From NCBI GenBank assembly GCA_900550185.1, contig URRN01000023.1:1-16671 (forward strand): a stretch of DNA of 16,671 nucleotides, given 5' to 3'. The position numbers were made by a program, and so were the translations under genes. Of the stretch, positions 1 to 8,182 are shown in pieces (position 1 is the first letter of the stretch; each line of letters opens with the position of its first letter). The notes below the pieces were generated by a model that did not search any database, was not told where the DNA came from, and saw only the letters and a list, made by a program, of their open reading frames with translations. The stretch comes from an uncultured Collinsella sp. (GTDB lineage Bacteria > Actinomycetota > Coriobacteriia > Coriobacteriales > Coriobacteriaceae).

Positions 1-494
1 TCGCGAGCGTTGCCGCCATCTCCTCGCGTTTTGCGCTTTACTCGGCATCGATCGCGCCGCATCTGAGGGGTGCCTCGAAGCGTCAGACGCTGGCTGTTGC
101 CGCGACACTTACCGAGGAGGCATATGGCATCTCGCTTGCCAAGTTGGTTGAAGGGGAGGATTGGGGCCCGCGCGAGTCCTTTGTGCTCAACGCGATCCTT
201 ATCGCAACATGGGGCGTTTCGTGTACGATGGGCGCTATCGTCGGCGCCGTTGTCGATGTTCCCACCGCCATTGCAGCCTTTGTCTGCACCTCGCTCTTTA
301 TCTGTCTGCTCTTTTCGCAGCGGCTGTCGCGCGGCAACGTTGTCGCGGCGGTTTCGGGTGCGGTATCCGTCTCCGTATGCAAGTTCTTGGGCCTCACGAA
401 TATTGCCGTGCCGGCAAGTGTCGTGGTCGGCATTGCCATTGCGCTGGCGTGCGATGCTGTATTTGACGGAAGAGGTGCCCGCGATGCCCGCTAA
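1..494 (+). CDS. azlC: AzlC-family branched-chain amino acid export permease, 5' truncated
   Basis: C-terminal 163 or so codons of an AzlC (YgaZ-like) membrane protein, whose family pairs with AzlD (YgaH-like) to export branched-chain amino acids and their analogues. The reading frame is open from the first base; full codons start at position 3. Seen: the family-typical stretch ISSRFALYSASIAPHLRG, followed by LTEEAYGIS, then four or so hydrophobic segments (for example TWGVSCTMGAIVGAVVDV and IAVPASVVVGIAIALACD). AzlC proteins are usually about 230-250 residues, so roughly a third lies outside the window. The stop (492-494) overlaps the start of azlD by 11 nt, a standard arrangement for this pair that implies translational coupling. 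The family is clear; the exact substrate is inferred from it. Confidence 0.88.
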   Translation, partial: ASVAAISSRFALYSASIAPHLRGASKRQTLAVAATLTEEAYGISLAKLVEGEDWGPRESFVLNAILIATWGVSCTMGAIVGAVVDVPTAIAAFVCTSLFICLLFSQRLSRGNVVAAVSGAVSVSVCKFLGLTNIAVPASVVVGIAIALACDAVFDGRGARDAR

Positions 495-807
495 CGAGTT
501 CTTGGTTCTGTGGCTGTCGTCGTGGGCTGCTATCGCGTTCTTTCGCATCGCGCCGGCGTTCGCCTTGCGCGGGCGGACCCTGTCGCCCCGCATTACCGAG
601 GCCCTGGGCTATATCCCGCCCGCTGCCTTTGCCGCGCTGGTCGCCAACGACTTGGTGAACCCCGGCGCGTTCGACGCGGGACTCTGGCCTGCCTTGGTTC
701 CCTGGATTGCGGCCGCCGGCGTCGTAGCGGTGGCAATCAAGACAAAGTCGATGTTGTGGTGCTGCGTTTCGGGCATCGTGTTCTATATCGTTTTGAGCCT
801 CGTATAG
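484..807 (+). CDS. azlD: AzlD-family branched-chain amino acid transport partner
   Basis: Small AzlD (YgaH-like) membrane protein of 107 residues, the usual size for the family. It is the second subunit of the AzlCD branched-chain amino acid exporter. The motif RIAPAFALRGRTLSPRI followed by YIPPAAFAALVANDL matches the conserved part of AzlD, where an arginine-rich loop leads into a Pro-Pro helix. Three to four membrane segments are visible. The start is ATG 484, preceded by GGAAGAGG at 468-475 (8 nt spacing) and lying inside the last codons of azlC. Longer in-frame extensions from position 70 merely read through azlC in another frame. No convincing terminator follows; only a 5-bp GGACG/CGTCC hairpin lies at 813-828. 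Confidence 0.9.
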   Translation: MPANEFLVLWLSSWAAIAFFRIAPAFALRGRTLSPRITEALGYIPPAAFAALVANDLVNPGAFDAGLWPALVPWIAAAGVVAVAIKTKSMLWCCVSGIVFYIVLSLV

Positions 808-948
808 GAGCAGGACGCGTTATCGTCCCGGCCTAACGAATCGAATTTCTCACCGAGGCGGTCTGCTTCTTCTGGTACCATGGTCAAACTTTACTGTAGC
901 AAAGCGTGACGTGGGCTTTTGTTCTGCGTCAGCGGAAATGGGGGTTTC

Positions 949-1971
949 ATGGCACAGGAAGCGACCGCCAACGAGCAAAAGAAATTCAAGGTACCGCGCA
1001 TCCCGGGCGACATCATGATCTATCCGATGATCGTCGGCCTTTTGCTCAATACCTTCTGCCCACAGGTCTTTGAAGTCGGCGGCTTCTTTACGGCTGCCTG
1101 CCGCGGTGGGTCCAATACCATCGTCGCCGCGATCCTGCTGTTTGTGGGCGCCGGCATCAGCTTTAAGTCCACGCCGGGCGCCATCAAGACCGGCATCGTC
1201 GTGCTGATCCCCAAGCTGGTCGTCGCAGCGGCTCTCGGCCTGGGCGTGGCATATTTCTTTAACGACAACTTCCTGGGTCTGAGCTCCGTGTCTATCATCG
1301 GCGGCATCACGTTTTGCAACATGGCGCTCTATACGGGCATCATGGGCGAGTTCGGCGATGAGTCCGAGCAGGGCGCCGTCGGTATCCTGTTCTTTACGGC
1401 CGGCCCCGCCGTCACGATGGTCATCCTCGGTGTCTCGGGTCTCGCCAACATCCCCGTCGGCACTATCATCGGATCCATCCTGCCGCTTGTTATCGGCATG
1501 GTCCTGGGCAACTTGTTCCCGTTTATCAAGAACCTGCTGGTTCCCGGCGCCAATCCCGCGATCGCTGTAATCGGATTTCAGCTCGGTGCGTCCATGAGCC
1601 TGTCGAGCTTTATCACCGGCGGTATCTCGGGCATCCTGCTGGGCCTCATCACCCTCTTTATCGTTGGCCCCATCACCTTTGCCTTCGAGCGCTTGTGCGG
1701 CGGCAACGGCAAGGCCGCCGTTGCTTGCTCCACCATCGCCGGCACGGCTATGACCACGCCGGTTGCCCTTGCCGAGGTCGCGCCACGCTATGCCGAGCTT
1801 GCGCCCACCGCGTATGCGCAGATCGCCACCGCCGTCATCATCACGGCAATCATGGCCCCGATTCTGACCGGCTGGGTCGATAAGAAGTTCTGCCACGGCG
1901 AAGAGGATCTGTCGGTCGAAGGCGTCGAGGCTATTGAGGAGGCCGTCGCGACCGACATCGACGGCGAGTAA
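949..1971 (+). CDS. kdgT: 2-keto-3-deoxygluconate permease (KdgT family)
   Basis: Inner-membrane carrier of the KdgT family, which imports 2-keto-3-deoxygluconate, an intermediate of pectin and uronic acid breakdown, by cation symport. Length 340 residues, close to E. coli KdgT. Seen: the N-terminal IPGDIMIYPMIVG motif (from about residue 18), NMALYTGIMGEFGDESEQGA, FFTAGPAVTMVILG, and near the C-terminus STIAGTAMTTPVALAEVAP, all matching conserved blocks of KdgT. About ten hydrophobic segments are followed by an acidic tail of about 30 residues. ATG 949 is chosen because GGGGG lies at 940-944; an in-frame TTG at 919 has no ribosome binding site. No kdgK or kdgA (kinase or aldolase) lies in the window, so the precise substrate is inferred from the family alone. 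It appears to be transcribed on its own. Confidence 0.85.
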   Translation: MAQEATANEQKKFKVPRIPGDIMIYPMIVGLLLNTFCPQVFEVGGFFTAACRGGSNTIVAAILLFVGAGISFKSTPGAIKTGIVVLIPKLVVAAALGLGVAYFFNDNFLGLSSVSIIGGITFCNMALYTGIMGEFGDESEQGAVGILFFTAGPAVTMVILGVSGLANIPVGTIIGSILPLVIGMVLGNLFPFIKNLLVPGANPAIAVIGFQLGASMSLSSFITGGISGILLGLITLFIVGPITFAFERLCGGNGKAAVACSTIAGTAMTTPVALAEVAPRYAELAPTAYAQIATAVIITAIMAPILTGWVDKKFCHGEEDLSVEGVEAIEEAVATDIDGE

Positions 1972-2016
1972 CGGCCGTTACCGATAATTGATTCCGGCGT
2001 GCAGTTCGCGCCGTCC

Positions 2017-2060
2017 GAGCGCCCGAACGGAAACTGTTTTGCAGTGATGTTCGGGCGCTC
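2017..2060 (+). terminator. 12-bp hairpin after kdgT, probable terminator
   Basis: GAGCGCCCGAAC (2017-2028) and GTTCGGGCGCTC (2049-2060) form a perfect 12-bp stem. The 20-nt loop itself contains a small ACTG/CAGT stem (2033-2036 with 2042-2045). The sequence after the stem is T-rich only in part (TGCTATTATTCC), so termination may be imperfect. It lies 45 nt after the kdgT stop. The right arm directly abuts the extended -10 element of the next gene. Confidence 0.6.
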
Positions 2061-2069
2061 TGCTATTAT
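2061..2069 (+). promoter_or_regulatory. Extended -10 promoter element for the GGDEF gene
   Basis: TGCTATTAT reads as an extended -10 (TG, one base, then TATTAT, five of six matches to TATAAT) about 90 nt before the GTG start at 2160. Upstream there is only a weak -35 candidate, TTGCAG at 2039-2044 with a long 19-nt spacer, which fits an extended -10 promoter. The predicted start near 2076 would give a leader of about 84 nt. That leader holds no c-di-GMP riboswitch I can recognise. Confidence 0.4.
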
Positions 2070-2159
2070 TCCCCTTACCCCTGCGGAGAAAGGGGCGTTT
2101 GGCGCCTGGGCGCGACTCGGGCGATTCTGGCCGCTTGGATATAGAGGGAATGGCACCTG

Positions 2160-3302
2160 GTGATTAAGGCACTCAAGATCGAGATATTCCTGCTGTGCAT
2201 GATTATTCTTATCGGACTTGCCGTACGAAGCCGTCGCTCCCTGTTCTCGAGCACCCAGCAGCTTTTGTTTAGCATGCTGGGCTACACCTCTGCTGCCTAC
2301 ATTTTCTTCGATATGATCTGGACGCTCTCGGACGGCGTGAGCACTCCTGTAGGCATCACGGCCAACTGGATTTCCAACGCGGTTTCGTTTTCGCTGTTCG
2401 CCATCGCGTGCCTCATTTGGTTTTTCTATTCCGAGACGATGCAGGGCTCACGGCTTCTGACCACGCCCTATAGGGTGATACTTTTAGCGTTGCCAACCGC
2501 TTTGGTGGTCGTGTTGGCATTTACCAGCTACTGGACGCACACTATGTTCTATATCGATACGCAGGGCGTATATCGTCGCGGAGCGCTTTATATGATTCAG
2601 CCTATCGTTAGCTACTGCTACGTCATATATACGTCCTTGCATGCCTTTATTCAGGCTCGAAAAGTCGAAAGCCTGCAAAAGAAGGCCATTTATCGCACCC
2701 TCGCCTTTTTTGCGGTTCCCGCTCTGGTGGGCGGTACCTTCCAGGTTTTGTTTTCGGTACCGGGCCTTTGCTTCGGTATAACGCTGAGCATCCTGCTGCT
2801 CTATATCGTCTATCAGGAGCAACTTATCTCGACTGACCCGTTGACTGGACTCAACAACCGTAACCGTTTTGAGACCTATATGCTGTCGCTGTTCTCGGGT
2901 GCGGACCAGGCCGATGATGTGTATCTGCTTATGATGGACGCTGACGGTTTTAAGCAGATTAACGATCACTATGGACATGTTGAGGGCGACCATGCTCTTC
3001 AGGTCATATCCGCTGCGCTCAAAGAAGTCTGCTCGGCGTCTGGTGGCTTTATCGCACGCTATGGTGGCGATGAGTTCGTGGTGCTCCAAAAGGCAGCGGC
3101 GGAACAGGACATCATAGACCTGTGTTCGGCGATTGACGACGAGCTCGCTCGTGCCGAGGTGCCGTATGCATTGCGGATGTCTATCGGTTACGCGCGGGTC
3201 GGCGATAGTGTCGATACTTGGCAAGACTTACTTCGCGCTGCCGATGCGGAGCTCTACCGCGTCAAGGCCGAGAAAAAGAAAGCCGGCATCCAGATACGCT
3301 AG
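2160..3302 (+). CDS. Membrane-bound diguanylate cyclase (GGDEF domain)
   Basis: Protein of 380 residues. Residues 1-220 hold about seven hydrophobic segments forming a membrane sensor-like region. A GGDEF domain follows (about 222-378), which makes cyclic di-GMP from two GTP. Seen: DPLTGLNNR (226-234), metal-binding LMMDADGFKQIND (D260), and an intact active site RYGGDEF (GGDEF at 302-306). The inhibitory I-site RxxD normally just before it is absent; the local sequence is SASGGFIARYGGDEF, so product feedback is probably lost. No EAL, HAMP or PAS domain. GTG 2160 is chosen because an AGAGGG-type site lies at 2143-2148. An ATG at 2150 opens only a five-codon ORF in another frame. Codon use is less GC-biased than in neighbouring genes. 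The N-terminal region belongs to no family I can name with confidence; it may sense a membrane or external signal. Confidence 0.9.
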   Translation: MIKALKIEIFLLCMIILIGLAVRSRRSLFSSTQQLLFSMLGYTSAAYIFFDMIWTLSDGVSTPVGITANWISNAVSFSLFAIACLIWFFYSETMQGSRLLTTPYRVILLALPTALVVVLAFTSYWTHTMFYIDTQGVYRRGALYMIQPIVSYCYVIYTSLHAFIQARKVESLQKKAIYRTLAFFAVPALVGGTFQVLFSVPGLCFGITLSILLLYIVYQEQLISTDPLTGLNNRNRFETYMLSLFSGADQADDVYLLMMDADGFKQINDHYGHVEGDHALQVISAALKEVCSASGGFIARYGGDEFVVLQKAAAEQDIIDLCSAIDDELARAEVPYALRMSIGYARVGDSVDTWQDLLRAADAELYRVKAEKKKAGIQIR

Positions 3303-4336
3303 GAAAAGGGTCGCACGCTTGCGTGCGTGGCGGCCCTCAGCTCATCGATGTATTCCATTAAGCTAAAGTATGCGAATGCCCTCCCTAAAAAGGTGAGCTC
3401 GCTAGGCTTTTTAGGTTTGTTGACGATGATGATGCCGCCGCAGACCAACAGCAGGGCAACGATGACGGTAGCGGGGCTCGTGCCGGCACCCTCGCCGAGC
3501 AGCAGCGCGCTCAGCAACACGCCAAAGACCGGGTTCATAAAGCCAAAGACCGACACGCGGCTGACGGGGTTGACGGCAAGCAGACGCGACCATAGCGAGT
3601 AGGCGACCGCGGAGATAAGCGCCATGTAGATGATGAGCGCGATGGCGGGGGCAATCGCCGTGGGGGAGAGCGCGCCACCCATCAAAAAGCCGATGGCGGT
3701 GAGGACCAGGCCGCCGACTAAGAACTGCCAGCCGGCAAGCAAAACACCGTCGTGCTTGCGTGAGAAGATGCCGATCAGGCAGGTCGACAGAGCACCCGCG
3801 ACGGTGGAGGTCAGGATAAAGCCCTCGCCGTCGAGCGTAAAGCCAAAGGTGCCGTCCGCGCCCGAAAGGTTGACGAGCGCGACACCGGCAAAGCCCAGTA
3901 CGCAGCCGAGCACTTTGGCCGCATCGAGCTTTTCGGTGCGAAACGCCAGGGCGGCAAAGAGGATGGCTAGGAAGTTGGCGCTGGCCTCGATGATGGAGCT
4001 CGACATGGCGCTGGCGCGCGAGAGTCCCAGGTAGAAAAAGAAGTACTGCCCGATGGTCTGAAAGAGCGACAAGATAAAGATGGGCTTGATGTCGCGAGCC
4101 TGCGGTATGAGGGGGCGGCGTTGGGCCGCGCTCATCCCAACGATAACCAGGGCGCCGGCAAGCGTAAAGCGCAAACCTGCAAAGAGCAGCTGCGAGGCGC
4201 TATCGTGCGCCGGGATACCAAAGAGTGCGTAGCCGATCTTGATGCAGGGAAAGGCCGATCCCCAGAGCGCGCAGCAAACGAGGCAGCCCAAGATGAGTCC
4301 GGGCAGGGTGGCGAGATACGGCTTGCGGCTTTCCAT
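3299..4336 (-). CDS. EamA/DMT-family metabolite exporter
   Basis: Drug/metabolite transporter superfamily protein of 345 residues with two EamA repeats (about 13-157 and 170-305) of five membrane helices each. Seen: ALWGSAFPCIKIGY in helix 1, SLFQTIGQYFFFYLGLSRASAMSSSIIEASANFLAILFA split over helices 3-4, and VFGFMNPVFGVLLSALLLGE in repeat 2, the usual family signature. These proteins export amino acids, nucleobases or other metabolites; the substrate cannot be read here. A 35-residue hydrophilic tail follows the last helix (after VNKPKK). ATG 4336 is chosen for the AGGAAGGA site at 4341-4348; upstream codons to 4378 lack one. Its stop overlaps that of the GGDEF gene on the other strand. The purL terminator ends 25 nt before the start codon. 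Confidence 0.88.
   Translation of the reverse strand: MESRKPYLATLPGLILGCLVCCALWGSAFPCIKIGYALFGIPAHDSASQLLFAGLRFTLAGALVIVGMSAAQRRPLIPQARDIKPIFILSLFQTIGQYFFFYLGLSRASAMSSSIIEASANFLAILFAALAFRTEKLDAAKVLGCVLGFAGVALVNLSGADGTFGFTLDGEGFILTSTVAGALSTCLIGIFSRKHDGVLLAGWQFLVGGLVLTAIGFLMGGALSPTAIAPAIALIIYMALISAVAYSLWSRLLAVNPVSRVSVFGFMNPVFGVLLSALLLGEGAGTSPATVIVALLLVCGGIIIVNKPKKPSELTFLGRAFAYFSLMEYIDELRAATHASVRPFS
3308..3327 (-). terminator. Possible weak terminator inside the end of the eamA gene
   Basis: CGCACGC (3312-3318) and GCGTGCG (3321-3327) form a perfect 7-bp GC-rich stem with a 2-base loop, within the last codons of eamA. On the minus strand it is followed, after ACC, by CTTTTCC, a short T tract that overlaps the stop region. 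On the plus strand it lies 10 nt after the GGDEF stop but has no T tract. If it works as a terminator, it suits eamA better than the GGDEF gene. Confidence 0.35.
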
Positions 4337-4361
4337 GATGTCCTTCCTACATGCGCGGAGC

Positions 4362-4397
4362 AAAAAAGAACCCGCCACCGGGCGTGCCGGTGGCGGG
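4362..4397 (-). terminator. Rho-independent terminator of purL
   Basis: CCCGCCACCGG (4371-4381) and CCGGTGGCGGG (4387-4397) form a perfect 11-bp GC-rich stem with a 5-base loop. On the minus strand the stem is followed by TTCTTTTTTG (plus-strand CAAAAAAGAA, 4361-4370), a classic U tract. It lies 38 nt past the purL stop. It also sits immediately upstream of eamA on the same strand, so any eamA transcript must read through it or start in or near it. Confidence 0.88.
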
Positions 4398-4435
4398 TGT
4401 TGTTACCCGAAGGGATTGTACCCGATGGGAAAGCT

Positions 4436-7400
4436 TTAGGCGAAGTAGGCCACGCCGCTCTCAAAGATCGGCATGAACTTATCGCCGGGGACATGCTCGG
4501 GCACGTTGCGGTACAGGTTGTCGCCGCGACGCTCAGCATGGCCCATCTTGCCCAGGACGCGGCCGTCGGGGCTCGTGATGCCCTCGATGGCGAGTGCGGA
4601 GCCGTTGGGGTTGACGGAGAGATCCATGCTGGGCTTGCCGTCCTCGCCCACGTACTGCGTGGCGACCTGGCCGTTGGCGATCAGCTGGGCGAGCACATCG
4701 TCATTGGCGACAAAGCGGCCCTCGCCGTGGCTGATGGCGACGGTGTAGGGGTCGTCCAGGCTGCACTGCGACAGCCACGGGGACAAGTTGGACGAGATGC
4801 GGGTGCGCACCAGACGGCTCTGGTGGCGACCGATGGTGTTGAACGTCAACGTGGGCGCATCGGGCGTGGCGTCGACGATGTCGCCGTAGGGCACCAGGCC
4901 GAGCTTGATCAGGGCCTGGAAGCCGTTGCAGATGCCCAGCATCAGGCCATCGCGGGCCTTGAGCAGGTCGCGGACTGCCTCGGTGACCTCGGGAGCGCGG
5001 AAGAACGCCGTGATGAACTTGGCGGAGCCGTCGGGCTCGTCGCCGCCCGAGAAGCCGCCGGGGATCATGACGATCTGGCTTGCACGGATGCGGCGGGCAA
5101 GCTCGTGGGTGCTCTCGGCGACGGCCTCGGGCGTGAGGTTGTTGATCACGAAGGTGTCGGCCTCGGCACCGGCGGCACGGAAGGCGCGGGCGCTGTCGTA
5201 CTCGCAGTTGTTGCCGGGGAACACGGGGATGATCACGCGCGGGCGGGCGATCTTGGCGCCGCCGTACACGTGGATGTCCTTGGCGCGGAAGTCGATGGTC
5301 TCGACCTCGGGGGTCTCGTCGGCGCTGCGGTAGGCAAAGACGCCCTCGATGCCGCTCTCCCAGGCCTCCTGGAGCTCGGAGAGCTCGATGACTTCGGAGC
5401 CGGTGTCGATGACATAGCCCTCGACGGTGGTGCCCAGGGGCTCGACGACAACGCCGTCGGCGACCTCGGGCAGCTCGGCATCCTCGGCGAGCTCGACGAT
5501 AAAGCTGCCGTAGAGCGGGGTGAAGAGGCTCTCTACGTCTACATCCTCGGCAAGCTCGATGCCGATCTGGTTACCGACGCACATCTTAAAGAGGCTCTCG
5601 GCGCCGCAGCCGTAGCCGGGCGTGGAGATGGCCAGGGCGTTGCCGGTAGCAGTGAGCGCCTCGACGGCGTCAAACGCGGCGAGCAGCTGCTGGGCGTCGG
5701 GACGGTAGTCCTCGCCATAGGTGGCGGGGGCGATGCGGACGACGCGGTGCGTGAGGCCCTTGAACTCGGGCGAGACGGCGCGGGCGGCCTTGCCCACGGC
5801 GACGGCGAAGCTGATCAGGGTCGGCGGAACGTTGAGCTCGCCGGCCTCGTCCTCAAACGAGCCGCTCATGGAATCCTTGCCACCGATGGCGCCGGCACCC
5901 AGGTCGACCTGGGCCATAAGGGCACCCAGGACGGCGGCCATGGGCTTGCCCCAGCGCTCTGCCTCGGTGCGCAGGCGCTCGAAGTACTCCTGGAAGGAGA
6001 GGTAGGCGCGCTTGTGCTCAAAGCCGGCAGCCACGAGCTTGGCGATGGACTCGACCACGGACAGGTAGGCGCCCGCAAACTGGTCGGCCTCCATCAGATA
6101 GGGGTTGAAGCCCCATGCCATGGCACTCGCCGTGGTGGTCTCGCCGTCTACGGGGAACTTGGCGACCATGGCCGAGCTCGGGGTGAGCTGCGTCTTGCCG
6201 CCAAAAGGCATAAGCACGGTTGCGGCACCGATGGTGGAGTCGAAGCGCTCGGAAAGGCCCTTGTTGGAAGCGACGTTGAGGTCGGTGACAAGCGAGGTCA
6301 TGTGCTCGGCGAGCGTGGTGCCGGCCCAGCTGGGCTGCCACACGCTACGGGCGCACACGTGGGCGACCTGGTGCTTGGGTGCGCCGTTGGAGTTGAGGAA
6401 CTCGCGGGACAGGTCGACGATGGCGACGCCGTTCCAGGCCATGCGCATGCGCGGCTCGGCGGTAACCTCGGCGATAACGGTTGCCTCCAGGTTCTCCTCG
6501 GCGGCGTAGCCCATGAACTCCTCGACGTCACCGTCGGCGACGGCGCAAGCCATGCGCTCCTGGGACTCGGAAATGGCGAGCTCGGTGCCATCCAGGCCGT
6601 CGTACTTCTTGGTCACGGTGTCAAGGTCGACATACAGGCCGTCGGCAAGCTCACCCACGGCGACCGAGACGCCGCCGGCGCCAAAGTCGTTGCAGCGCTT
6701 GATCAGACGGCAGGCGTCGCCGCGGCGGAACAGACGCTGCAGCTTGCGCTCGACCGGGGCGTTGCCCTTCTGGACCTCGGCACCCGAGGTCTCGATGGAC
6801 TCGGTGTTCTGGGTCTTGGAGGAGCCGGTGGCACCGCCGATGCCGTCACGGCCGGTGCGGCCGCCCAGCAGGATGATCTTGTCGGTGGGGGCGGGGCACT
6901 CGCGGCGCACGTGGTTTGCCGGGGTAGCGCCCACGACGGCGCCAACCTCCATGCGCTTGGCGACGTAGCCGGGGTGATAGAGTTCGTTGACCTGACCGGT
7001 GGCAAGGCCGATCTGGTTGCCGTAGCTGGAGTAGCCGGCGGCAGCAGTGGTCACGAGCTTGCGCTGCGGCAGCTTGCCCTCGAGCGTCTCGGATACGGGG
7101 ACGGTGGGGTCGCCGGCGCCGGTGACACGCATGGCCTGGTACACGTAGCTGCGGCCCGACAGCGGGTCGCGGATGGCACCGCCCACGCAGGTGGCGGCAC
7201 CGCCGAAGGGCTCGATCTCGGTCGGGTGGTTGTGGGTCTCGTTCTTAAACAGGAACAGCCAGTCCTGGTCCTCACCGTCGACATCGACCTTCACCTTGAC
7301 GGTGCAGGCGTTGATCTCCTCGGACTCGTCGACATCGGTCATGACGCCGGTCTTCTTGAGGTACTTGGCGCCGATGGTGCCCATGTCCATGAGGCAGACG

Positions 7401-8182
7401 GGCTTGGCGTCGCGACCGAGTTCGTGGCGCATCTCCATGTAGCGGTCGAAGGCCTGCTGCACCACGGCGTCGTCGATCGTCACGTCGTCCAGGACGGTGC
7501 CGAAGGTGGTGTGGCGGCAGTGGTCGGACCAATAGGTGTCGATCACGCGGATCTCGGTGATGGTGGGGTCGCGGTCCTCATCGCGGAAGTACTGCTGGCA
7601 GAAGGCGATGTCCGCCTCGTCCATGGCAAGGCCGCGCTCGGAAATAAAGGCGGCAAGGCCGGCCTCGTCGAGCTCGCGGAAGCCGTCGAGCACCTCGACG
7701 GGCTGGGGCTCGGGGGTCTCCATGTACAGCGTCTCGGGCAGGTCGAGCGAGGCGATGCGCGCCTCGACGGGGTTCACCACGTAGTGCTTGATGGCATCGA
7801 TGGCGGCCTCATCCAGAGCGCCCGAGATCATATAGACCTTGGCGGAGCGCACGGCGGGGCGCTCGCCCTGGCTGATGAGCTGCACGCACTCGCTGGCGGA
7901 GTCGGCGCGCTGGTCAAACTGGCCAGGCAGGAATTCGACGGCAAAGACGGCGCCATCGCTTGCGGGGAGCTCGTCGTAGGTCACATCGACCTGGGGCTCG
8001 CTAAAGACGGTCGGCACGCAGGAGCGGAAAAGCTCCTCGTCGATGCCCTCGACGTCGTAGCGGTTGATGATCCTCAGGGCCTCGATGCCCTTGATGCCGA
8101 GAATTTCGGTCAGCTCGCCCTTGAGCTGCTGAGCCTCGACGTCGAACCCGGGTTTCTTCTCCACGTAGATACGAGAGACCAT
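4436..8182 (-). CDS. purL: Phosphoribosylformylglycinamidine synthase, single-chain
   Basis: Converts FGAR, glutamine and ATP to FGAM in purine synthesis. The 1248-residue chain fuses the PurS-like, synthetase and glutaminase parts that many Gram-positives keep as separate PurS, PurL and PurQ; it resembles the clade II single-chain form. In order: PurS-like N-terminal region (about 1-90), WSDHCRHTTF (218-227), ATP-site FKNETHNHPTEIEPFGGAAT (312-331), tandem AIR-synthase-type domains, then a class I glutamine amidotransferase (about 979-1248) with nucleophile Cys1085 in LGICNGFQ and His1152/Glu1154 in HGEGRF. All expected catalytic residues are present. ATG 8182 is preceded by an AGGCAGGA-type site. 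It is a single gene here, with no other pur genes in the window. The long open frame on the opposite strand is a codon-bias shadow. Confidence 0.97.
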   Translation of the reverse strand: MVSRIYVEKKPGFDVEAQQLKGELTEILGIKGIEALRIINRYDVEGIDEELFRSCVPTVFSEPQVDVTYDELPASDGAVFAVEFLPGQFDQRADSASECVQLISQGERPAVRSAKVYMISGALDEAAIDAIKHYVVNPVEARIASLDLPETLYMETPEPQPVEVLDGFRELDEAGLAAFISERGLAMDEADIAFCQQYFRDEDRDPTITEIRVIDTYWSDHCRHTTFGTVLDDVTIDDAVVQQAFDRYMEMRHELGRDAKPVCLMDMGTIGAKYLKKTGVMTDVDESEEINACTVKVKVDVDGEDQDWLFLFKNETHNHPTEIEPFGGAATCVGGAIRDPLSGRSYVYQAMRVTGAGDPTVPVSETLEGKLPQRKLVTTAAAGYSSYGNQIGLATGQVNELYHPGYVAKRMEVGAVVGATPANHVRRECPAPTDKIILLGGRTGRDGIGGATGSSKTQNTESIETSGAEVQKGNAPVERKLQRLFRRGDACRLIKRCNDFGAGGVSVAVGELADGLYVDLDTVTKKYDGLDGTELAISESQERMACAVADGDVEEFMGYAAEENLEATVIAEVTAEPRMRMAWNGVAIVDLSREFLNSNGAPKHQVAHVCARSVWQPSWAGTTLAEHMTSLVTDLNVASNKGLSERFDSTIGAATVLMPFGGKTQLTPSSAMVAKFPVDGETTTASAMAWGFNPYLMEADQFAGAYLSVVESIAKLVAAGFEHKRAYLSFQEYFERLRTEAERWGKPMAAVLGALMAQVDLGAGAIGGKDSMSGSFEDEAGELNVPPTLISFAVAVGKAARAVSPEFKGLTHRVVRIAPATYGEDYRPDAQQLLAAFDAVEALTATGNALAISTPGYGCGAESLFKMCVGNQIGIELAEDVDVESLFTPLYGSFIVELAEDAELPEVADGVVVEPLGTTVEGYVIDTGSEVIELSELQEAWESGIEGVFAYRSADETPEVETIDFRAKDIHVYGGAKIARPRVIIPVFPGNNCEYDSARAFRAAGAEADTFVINNLTPEAVAESTHELARRIRASQIVMIPGGFSGGDEPDGSAKFITAFFRAPEVTEAVRDLLKARDGLMLGICNGFQALIKLGLVPYGDIVDATPDAPTLTFNTIGRHQSRLVRTRISSNLSPWLSQCSLDDPYTVAISHGEGRFVANDDVLAQLIANGQVATQYVGEDGKPSMDLSVNPNGSALAIEGITSPDGRVLGKMGHAERRGDNLYRNVPEHVPGDKFMPIFESGVAYFA

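Noticed and set aside
919..948. TTG at 919 as the kdgT start
   Set aside because: No ribosome binding site; ATG 949 has GGGGG at the right distance and fits the family length.
850..1896. 348-codon minus-strand frame opposite kdgT
   Set aside because: Antisense shadow, low complexity and no family features; the KdgT frame is clear.
2070..2159. c-di-GMP riboswitch in the leader of the GGDEF gene
   Set aside because: None of the conserved core motifs are present; only a simple CCCCTT/AAGGGG pair is seen.
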